Below are positions 56,111 to 64,000 of a stretch of 64,000 nucleotides of DNA, piece after piece. Source of the DNA: Tubiluchus corallicola (lineage: Eukaryota; Priapulida; Priapulimorpha; Priapulimorphida; Tubiluchidae). The stretch covers positions 1-64,000 of the forward strand of contig JAQGDQ010000682.1 in NCBI GenBank assembly GCA_030141605.1. The letters run 5' to 3'. Under the pieces are notes generated by a model. The model saw only the letters and a list, made by a program, of their open reading frames with translations, was not told where the DNA came from and ran no database searches. The translations under genes and the position numbers were made by a program. Positions within the stretch are counted from its first letter, which is position 1. Every line of letters begins with the position of its first letter.

Positions 56111-58339
56111 TATTGTACTGTAGAGCTGTACTACATGTTGTAAAATACTTAAAACTTTGTGGCATTGATTTTGAACAACTGGATAATCTTACAAGTGACA
56201 GGAAATGCTGGAAACAACTCTATGAGAAGGGCACATTCACCTTTGAAGAATGACAAAGTGACAAAGGGTGGAGGAGAGAAGAACACTACGCTATTAATCA
56301 TGGGATCGTTCCCCACATTCCTTTTTCCCATGCCCCAGTGTCCACGGATTTGTCATTCAAGAATTGGAGTTATAAGTTATACGAATGCTCATTCACGAAG
56401 AAATCAACAGCAATAGGTATCGCCATCTTCGTTAATGAGGGGTAACCAAAACTAACAAACTAATGAACTTTACAGCACGCATGCAAGATTAAGAGAGCAG
56501 TCATCAAAAGGCATAACAGAAATTAGAAATATTTTTGTTGGGGTTTGCAAATGGAAAAAATTTTCCAATGGAGTTTAAGTCTGTAATCCTTCTCACTTTA
56601 GGTCAAGATTAAATATACTGGCAGCACATTCTAGAAAAAATTGTTGATCTTAGACTGTCAGAGCTCAGTCCAGAATCGGAACGTGCTGCTTTTTTCACAT
56701 ACAAGCATGCGTATAGTAAACTATGAAAACTGGAGAGCTTCGTATACTATTGTAACAGCACTGAGTACTGACAATCCTGACTGGCTAGACTAGAAAACCT
56801 GCAATTCACAAAAACCTCATTTAGCACTAAAGTCTTGCCGTGTCTAAACTTTGTATTAACCACAGTCTCGTGACAGTAAATGTAAATAATTGTTAAAATG
56901 AGAGACAAAGGGTTAGCATATTATAATTATTATTTTCAGTATGCATTTTCGAAAAATCCACCCTAAACTGACTGGCTTCATTGGCTTAAAATATGCAAAC
57001 CTTGTCCATAAAAGATAAGTGTGACTTTTCATCAATGACCGCTTGTCTCAGCAGGTACAACACAAAGGTGGTCTGTCTTTCTCTTACAATATAGGCCTAT
57101 ATGCTAAAATAAAATATTTAGCGATGTGGTTCAAACTAATATATTGCGTTTAAAGTGCTGCACTATTTTATTGTGTTTCAAGCTTTGAATTTAATTTGGA
57201 AACCAACCGACAGTTTTAAAAATGCACTAGATGAATAATTCTGCACTACAGGCTTCCTATAGATATTAATACCATTGCGATATAATGGCAGCTCCACTGA
57301 GGCGTGATTTTATGCAGAACACTTTTTTGAAAATATCTATCCAACGGCACAAAGAATTCTTTACTATTTATCTGCAGATAACTATTTTGATATATCTCAC
57401 AACTTGCTCACTGTTAAGGCTTACCACGGTAGTGCAAAATAAAATGATCCTTATTCTTATACAGTAATGTATCTAAAGGGCAATAGTTGAAATTTGATGA
57501 TGTGAGTTAAATAAATTATGTTATTAGTGTGGCCACATTTTATATAATGTGTTACTGATTTCATAATTCCACAGCACAATTAATCGCAGGTAAGAGCAAA
57601 TAATTTAATCAACATCCACTAAGGTTTAATGCAACCTTTTCCGACTACAAAAAATTATCATCGCACATCAAGGTTAGATGCTCTCTTTTTAAACTATTTG
57701 GCATTAAGCACAATTTTTCGATATGTGTACGTTACTATTGCCATTGGTTCTACTATTACTGAGCTAATACTAGTAATACAGTAATATAATAAGTTGCAAT
57801 AGGAATTGCACTGCCACTGCCGACACTACCTCCTTCTCACTCCAAACCTTCCCTTCCTCTCCGTCATACCCACAACAGCAACACATGCACGATTTATTCC
57901 GCAAAACTTAAAGTTACCTTATTTTCAGAAAACAGAAAAATCAATCGGAATTTTGCAAATAAACAACCAAGCAAAATCAAAATTTAACCTATTTATTTTG
58001 TTGTTTTGCAGGTTACCTAATAAATAAAAGCAAATTGCTCGATGTTGAAACGCGAAACAGCTGTTTTGAGTTAAGTACAAATATTGACCACTAGGCGACA
58101 CTGTACTTGAACATTTTCTGTGACTTAACACGTTTTGTAGAATAAAGTTGCACAGATTTGACTTTTAAAAATAATAATATAATTTTTCTTGTTCTTAACC
58201 AACAGTTTGATAAAAATACTATATCTCATAAAAATAACTGCTAATATTATTATCCGTGTTTGTTTTATAACAACAGCACTTAAAAAATTAGCAAAATTAT
58301 TATAAGATCACATCAACGTATTAATTATAATCCCGAAAA
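56111..58339. other. Unassigned intergenic DNA
   Basis: No gene or element supported on either strand. Confidence 0.4.
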
Positions 58340-59212
58340 AACGTAGTACTAGGAATTTTTGGTACATGGTGATTTTGGAACAGATAAATTTTGTTCTATC
58401 ATGTTAAGGTACAAAGAATTTTTGGTACTAAGAAAATGTGGCACAAGGAAAGACTGGTTAATTAAAAAGTTTATAAAACATTATACTGTAATTAATAGTG
58501 CGTGGCAGCTAATATTTTGTCTGTGATTATCCCACCCATGCAGGTACTTTTGAAAATTCTTTCAACAAAAAATGAGAGGTTTTCAACTCACCATGCAAAT
58601 TTTCCAAAAGGCTCGGTCAATTTGTTTTTTTCGGGAAAAATGATCAGTTTCTCTGTTTTTTTACAATTTTTTTATCAAACTGAGATAAGAACAGGACAGT
58701 GATGGTTAATTACATCACTGGACCGGCAACTGCAATGACAACAGCAACAGCAACAAAATGACGACTGTAACAATGACAGCAATGATAATGATGATGATAG
58801 TGGTGGTGGCAGTTAATAACAAACAACAGACTTACAAACAAAGAGGATGTGAACAAAAAACAAACAGAAGCAAATGCAATAAATGAGCTGCTATGACTTG
58901 TTCGAGTAGGTTACATAAAATATATTTTCATAGTATTAAACTTTTTCTGCACCGAATTTTCATAGTACCAAACTTTCCGAGTACTAAGCTTTCCTAGTAC
59001 CAAACCGTTTTACATTGTACCATATTTACTTGTAACAAAAACGCTTGACAAAAGTTCGTTAGTATCACATTTACTCTCTACCAAATTTTCCCAGTACCAA
59101 AATTACCATGTACCAAAGTCTCCTGTTACCAAAACGTTCTTGTACCAAAATTACCAGCACCAAACGTACCTGTACCAAACTTATTAGTACCAAGACCTAC
59201 TGCGCACCATCT
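58340..59212. mobile_element. Foldback-type element with iterated GTACCAAA motifs
   Basis: The left end has repeated TTTTGGTAC/GGTACTAAG motifs; the right end (58930-59212) has a dozen or so degenerate copies of the complement (AGTACCAAA, TGTACCAAA) every 15-25 bp. The ends are thus inverted arrays of short repeats, as in foldback elements. No transposase seen; target duplication not resolved. Confidence 0.6.
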
Positions 59213-59996
59213 TAGCTAAGGCATTTTAAACAAGAAAAATCATCAAAACATAGAAACTTTTAAAATTGTTTGCCCTATTCAAAGTACACGTAAGAACTAC
59301 TAATGCAGCAGCATGTCTGTCTGTTCATTTTCATATTTGTTTTTTTAACCTGGTCTTAAATTTTTTATACATGTCTTCTAAACTTTTTATGCAAGTTCTT
59401 GATTCGTGTGGATCATTATTACTCCAACCCGAATTTTAATTTTAATGTTGTTAAATGTTAATTACGGTCCACAATGTTTCCCAGTATTCATTTTGTGAAT
59501 CAGCACAGATTGTCACATTAACCAATTGTTTTAAAACAGCTAACATTAGTCACCACCCCCCTATTTTGCTCTCTGTTATTATAAAAGTATGTTAGCCAGG
59601 TAATTCAACAGTTTCTTCATTAATTTCAATAGACGCGTTTTTACTACGAGATGAGATCACAAGTCTTTGAATTCGTAGGGATTATATTTGTAGAGTATTA
59701 ATGCGCTAATTTCTTAAGAAGTAATTTTGATTGTTTGAGTAAACCAATTTCCTTGTTTAACATGGAAATTTAACATTGTTCTCCGCACCTTGCACTATAT
59801 AGTTTTGTAGGAGATCCATTATGTTATTCATATGTTACTTTTCTTCAAACTATTTTCTCTGTCGAGAGAATACCATGGTTACTTCGTTGCAGGGCACTAA
59901 CTCTGACATGTGTGTGCGTGAAACCTCGGAAGACTTGAATTTTGATAAAAATTGAGTGTTTTCTGTAAATATGTTGGAGTTTATAGAAGACAGAAG
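59213..59996. other. Upstream region of the potassium channel gene
   Basis: No recognisable motif. It should include the promoter and 5' UTR of the gene starting at 59997. Confidence 0.4.
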
Positions 59997-60174
59997 ATGT
60001 TATATTGCAGGAAAAGCACTGGACGTTTGATTGTCTTATTGTTATTTTATCTATTCTTTTTAGTGATAGGAGCTTCGATATTTTCTGCTGTCGAGGCGCC
60101 AATGGAAATTGATCGTATTAGGAAATTACGTGATATTCGTTACAAGTTTTTGACAGGCAATTCTTGTTTAAAAG
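59997..60174 (+). CDS. Two-pore-domain potassium channel (K2P), first coding exon
   Basis: From the ATG at 59997 the exon encodes 59 residues plus one base, ending AAAG before a GTTTGT donor. Residues 11-31 form TM1 (LIVLLLFYLFFLVIGASIFS). AVEAPMEIDRIRKLRD and a Cys-containing LTGNSCLK follow, the start of the extracellular cap helix. This pattern (G..iFs.vE.p.E...r..L...r..fl....CL) is the TM1-cap region of TWIK-type K2P channels, which set resting membrane potential in animal cells. The frame is open upstream without another ATG. The next exon, with the first pore helix, was not found before 64000, so the intron is at least 3.8 kb. Subfamily beyond TWIK-like is uncertain. Confidence 0.8.
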
Positions 60175-61726
60175 GTTTGTAAGCATGCATTTTTGGTAGA
60201 GGAAAGAAAAAACTAAAATATTTTATGCATGTTATTCAAGTTGTCAATTAATCAAGAAGACAGGAGAAATATGAACCAACAATTTTATGGATAAAGATCA
60301 ATTATATTGCATGTCAAACCTTGAATGGGATCTAATTCAAGTCAAAGCAGTTTTTCTATAACATTTCAGGAACGAATGCGTGTATAAAAATATATAAACA
60401 TAAATAGAGTAGTAAATGTGTTAATTAAGGCTGAAATAAAGTCAACGAGATATTTTACTTTTACTTTTAGGAAATGGACTAAAAAGTCATCAAGTCAGCT
60501 GCTCTTAATTTGGTATAATTTTATTAATGTAGACCTAATCCTGTAAGCCTATGACTAATTAATCATTGTTATTTGCTAGTACTATGGAAGTGCTGTTGGA
60601 ACTAGCAATTATGTGTGTGTTACAAGTGCCCCTTTTAACAAGAAAGTAACCATTATTCTCTTTCTCTATTTATCGTACTAACATACTGATATACTAACCA
60701 TAAAACTTTAAATGTTTACAAAATCTTATCCAAAATTGCCATAGTGTTATATATTTAATAATAACTTATGTTATTGCCTTCTGTGTCCCCATAAGCTGCA
60801 GCTTCTGTAGCCTCCCCTAAAACGTAAGTCATCTAATGTTGCTTATTCTAAAAACATAAATTTACAAACACATATGTTGTAATATGTACCAGTTTTGTGT
60901 AATTCATAAGCAAAATTCATCTAAGCGTTATCCGGTGTTCGTCCTAATAAATCGAATTTGACTTGAATTTGAATTGATTTTAACAAGCTTTAAAAGTTTT
61001 GAAGGACTGTCCATTGTCTGTGAAAACAAATTTAGTTTGACATGTGATGCTAAACGTTTGTGCTTTTCTTTATTGACTACACACATGGAACGAATATGTC
61101 TTGCACAAGAGAAACAAAAACAATAATTGTTTAGCATCTCGACATAGGCTGCCATTTTCTTCAGTCACTTGTGATCCGCTTTCGATCATTGGTTGATTGT
61201 TGCACCGCGACTGTTTATCGCTTTGCAGAAAGAGATTTTTATGGAGCAGATATTTCACACTGCAGGCTTAAATGCTTGATTCTGTTTTGCGAATCAAGCT
61301 GTGCTCATTTTGCAAGATGTTTCCGTTTTTTTCTCGAGCACAGAAGAACATCAAAACTACTGTTCTCTGGTTTTGTTCTTTTTTCTGTGTTTTTTCCTGT
61401 CCGTGTGTGCTATAGTCACCTTTGCTTCTGAACTGAATGACTCCCAAGTGTAATACAAATTCATTAGCTTTGTGTACCTGCAGCTTGGTAGGAACACTAA
61501 CTGAAAATCTGTTTGACAGTGTTATTACTACTACTCAAATTTTTACTGACACTGTACCTTTCTTATCTTTTTATACTATTAATAAATACGTCACATTTCT
61601 GTATCATAATAAACAAGTTTTCTGTTCTTCTTAAGCTTAAACAAGCAAAGTCAAGTTGTTGATGTTGTTGTTGTTTACTGTTTTTAAACTGCTTTGCAAC
61701 AAGTCTTTTATGTGATTTACGATTGT
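60175..61726 (+). other. K2P intron 1, unassigned part
   Basis: No further channel exon or element recognised. Confidence 0.5.
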
Positions 61727-62284
61727 TGTCAATAAAGTGATAAAAATTCCAATGATGGTGACTGAATAGTTATTCTGAATCTGAATAGTTGATGGCAGTC
61801 CTTTAACTTTGAAGATTACTTGCCTGTTTTGCACGAGGTGCGCAATGAGGTCCATGTTAGTGATAGGTGCTAAAGTGATAATAATTCCAATGAAGGTGAC
61901 TGAATAGTTATTCTGAATCTGAATAGTTGATGGCAGTCCTTTAACTTTGAAGATTACTTGCCTATTGGACGAGGTGCGCAATGAGGTCCATGTTAGTGAT
62001 AGGTGCTAAAGTGATGAAAATTTCAATGAAGGTGACTGAATAGTTATTCTGAATCTGAATAGTTGATGGCAGTCCTTTAACTTTGAAGATTATTTGCCTA
62101 TTGGACGAGGTGCGCAATGAGGTCCATGTTAGTGATAGGTGCTAAAGTGATGAAAATTTCAATGAAGGTGACTGAATAGTTATTCTGAATCTGAATAGTT
62201 GATGGCAGTCCTTTAACTTTGAAGATTATTTGCCTATTGGACGAGGTGCGCAATGAGGTGCATGTTAGTGATAGGTGCTAAAGT
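61727..62284. repeat. 136-138-bp tandem array
   Basis: Four units of 136-138 bp (containing TGAATAGTTATTCTGAATCT and GAGGTGCGCAATGAGGTCCA). The last three are nearly identical to each other. It lies in the K2P intron. Confidence 0.93.
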
Positions 62285-62491
62285 ATAAAGCAAGGTAAAA
62301 CATGTCAAGGTTAAGGTTTGTGCTGGTTAGTGTGCTGTTAAAAAACTTAAAAGCATGTACAAATGCTTGTAAATGTACAAGTGCTTGTAAATGTGCTGAT
62401 AGGTGAAAGAGCAGCTTTAAAGGTGGGGAGCAATGGGAGTTCTGTTGTTTCTCTGGAAAAGAATGTGCGTTTGTAGTATGCTTTCTTAGTG

Positions 62492-62674
62492 GAGATATTG
62501 GAATGTGTGAAGTTGTGGCTTCTTTTGTTTCGCGATGGTGCTAGATGTATGTGATGTAGAAAGCGAATACCAACGAGTACGTTATTATTCGCTTTCCACT
62601 CGTTGATATTCGCTTTCCACATCACATACATCACGAAACAGATGAAGCCACAACTTAACGTATTCCGATATCTC
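62492..62674. repeat. Long imperfect palindrome
   Basis: Left arm 62492-62577 and right arm 62599-62674 pair along most of their length (GAGATATTGG with CCGATATCTC; AGTTGTGGCTTC with GAAGCCACAACT; GATGTATGTGATGT with ACATCACATACATC). A small loop contains a second copy of ATTCGCTTTCCAC. It could be a MITE or a hairpin-RNA source. Confidence 0.8.
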
Positions 62675-63439
62675 ATGACAGTACATGACATACATCTAAT
62701 CTTGACCTTGTGGAACATGCGATGTTTTAATTTTGCTCAAAACCACATTATAAAGCTAGTTAAGTACTGCAAGTTCCAAGCAGTAATTGGCCTGTAGGAA
62801 GCTTATGAAGGAGGTACTTGTTAAGTGCATCAAATTGACTTGTCCATCATTTGCTTCAGTTTAATATTTATTTGTCTCGCGTGAGGCGTGATTTACTTAC
62901 AAGCTCAAGATAACAAGATAGAGGCTTCTCAAATAAGCGTGTTATTCTCCATTTCTTGAGGAATAGTTTCTGCATGAGTCAGTGTTTTAAATTTATACAT
63001 TTTAATTGAAGTAGAAAATTAAATTATCTATTAAGTTGATGATAAATCCTGCTTACTCAAGCAAGATGTTATACACAGCCCTATGTGTATTGATTTTTTA
63101 ATGTTGTTATACATTTATGTTGGTTTTTTAAGACAAAACTTTTTTATGCAGCTTAAGCATGTGTGTTTAGTCAGATGGAGTCACTCACTGAATCTAACAT
63201 CCTACATCTCTATTACAGACTTGCGAATTTGCTGGCATTTATGTAGAGTCTTGCACCATTTTGCTTGGTAATATTGTATGGTTTTGCTGATTTTGTTTGC
63301 TATGAAAATGGACTTGGTTTTATCAGTGCATCTGCACACAAGTATGCTAGGTGGAGTAATATTAGTCCAGCACTTGTTCAATATTGACGTTGCCAATTGG
63401 TTTCTGTCTCCAAATTGACAGTAAAAGTAAAATGTAGCT
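62675..63439. other. K2P intron, unassigned
   Basis: AT-rich; nothing recognised. Confidence 0.4.
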
Positions 63440-64000
63440 ATGTTCAGTATCGGGACAGGGACTCAAGCTAATGTTCAGTATCAGGACAGGGACTCTAGCT
63501 AATGCTCAGCTTCAGGACAGGTACTCGAGCTAATGTTCAGCATCAGGACAGGTACTCGAGCTAATGTTCAGCATCAGGACAGGGACACGTCAATGTTCAG
63601 CATCAGGACAGGGACACAGCAATGTTCAGCATCAGGACAGGGACACAGCAATGTTCAGCATCAGGACAGGGACTCTAGCTAATGTTCAGCATCAGGACAG
63701 GGACACAGCAACTGATGTTCAGCATCAGGACAGGGACTCTAGCTAATGTTCAGCATCAGGACAGGGACTCTAGCTAATGTTCAGCATCAGGACAGGGACA
63801 CAGCAATGTTCAGCATCAGGACAGGGACACAGCAATGTTCAGCATCAGGGCAGGGACAGTAACTGATGTTCAGCATGTTCAGCATCAGGACAGGGGCACA
63901 TCAGTGTTCAGCATCAGGACAGGGACACGTCAATGTTCAGCATCAGGGCAGGGACACAGCAATGTTCAGCATCAGGACAGGGACACGTCAATGTTCAGCA
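63440..64000. repeat. 29/31-bp minisatellite running off the right edge
   Basis: About 19 units built on ATGTTCAGCATCAGGACAGG followed by either GACACAGCA (29 bp) or GACTCTAGCTA (31 bp). The two unit types are interspersed. The array continues beyond the window. Confidence 0.95.

Noticed and set aside
61171-61431. 86-codon open frame in the K2P intron, considered as the next channel exon
   Set aside because: It has no pore motif of the TxGYG type and no cap-helix similarity.
62603-62718. Open frames over the palindrome
   Set aside because: Both strands read the same inverted sequence; there is no independent coding evidence.
63564-63746. Repetitive open frame (SIRTGT / QHQDRDT type)
   Set aside because: Translation of the 29/31-bp minisatellite.

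Overview
This window is nuclear DNA from an animal. The evidence is three spliced metazoan genes with GT-AG introns, an intact MAF1 gene, a cluster of single-exon class A (rhodopsin-like) G protein-coupled receptors, and many degraded transposons and minisatellites in AT-rich sequence. Large intronless GPCR clusters with this TM3/TM7 style and this mix of elements (hAT, piggyBac-like, pogo/Tigger-like, RTE-like and other non-LTR LINEs) suggest an invertebrate. A cnidarian or another early-branching animal is plausible, but the species cannot be fixed from the sequence.

Region 1 (about 0.6-34.2 kb): ten class A GPCR genes or gene remnants, all on the minus strand. Seven are open from ATG to stop (5781-6722, 9332-10282, 15924-16862, 21220-22194, 24060-25016, 28190-29143, 33226-34194). 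Three are broken: 631-1170 is cut in TM4 by a minisatellite, 26165-27300 is split by a hAT-type element, and 31000-31415 is frameshifted. Two duplication events are readable. One produced a unit holding a receptor and a 77-bp minisatellite (4871-7525 and 8540-11092). The other produced a unit holding a nearly identical receptor and a 47-bp minisatellite (20300-22260 and 23480-25080). Minisatellites lie just 3' of six receptor copies; in one pair the array supplies the last codons and the stop.

Region 2 (35.3-39.7 kb, minus strand): six 5' exons of MED12, the Mediator kinase-module subunit. No further MED12 exon was recognised to the left, so the receptor cluster may lie inside a MED12 intron.

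Region 3 (45.5-53.7 kb): LAMTOR4 (Ragulator subunit, three exons, plus strand) faces an intronless MAF1 gene (repressor of RNA polymerase III, minus strand). Both belong to the mTORC1 pathway in known animals: Ragulator helps activate mTORC1 on lysosomes, and MAF1 is an mTORC1 target.

Region 4 (60-64 kb): the first coding exon of a two-pore-domain potassium channel (plus strand). The rest of that gene runs off the right edge. This part also holds a 136-bp tandem array, a long palindrome and a minisatellite that continues past the window.

Mobile DNA is layered throughout. A 1.3-kb hAT-type element with a perfect 8-bp target duplication carries a second, 96-bp hAT-type element inside it. Four pogo/Tigger-like elements have TA-flanked inverted repeats. 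Two piggyBac-like elements are flanked by TTAA or a decayed form of it. A related pair of inverted-repeat elements sits in introns of MED12 and LAMTOR4. A hairpin MITE family occurs once in simple form (51043-51304) and once with an internal 23-mer expanded about 43-fold (14541-15819).
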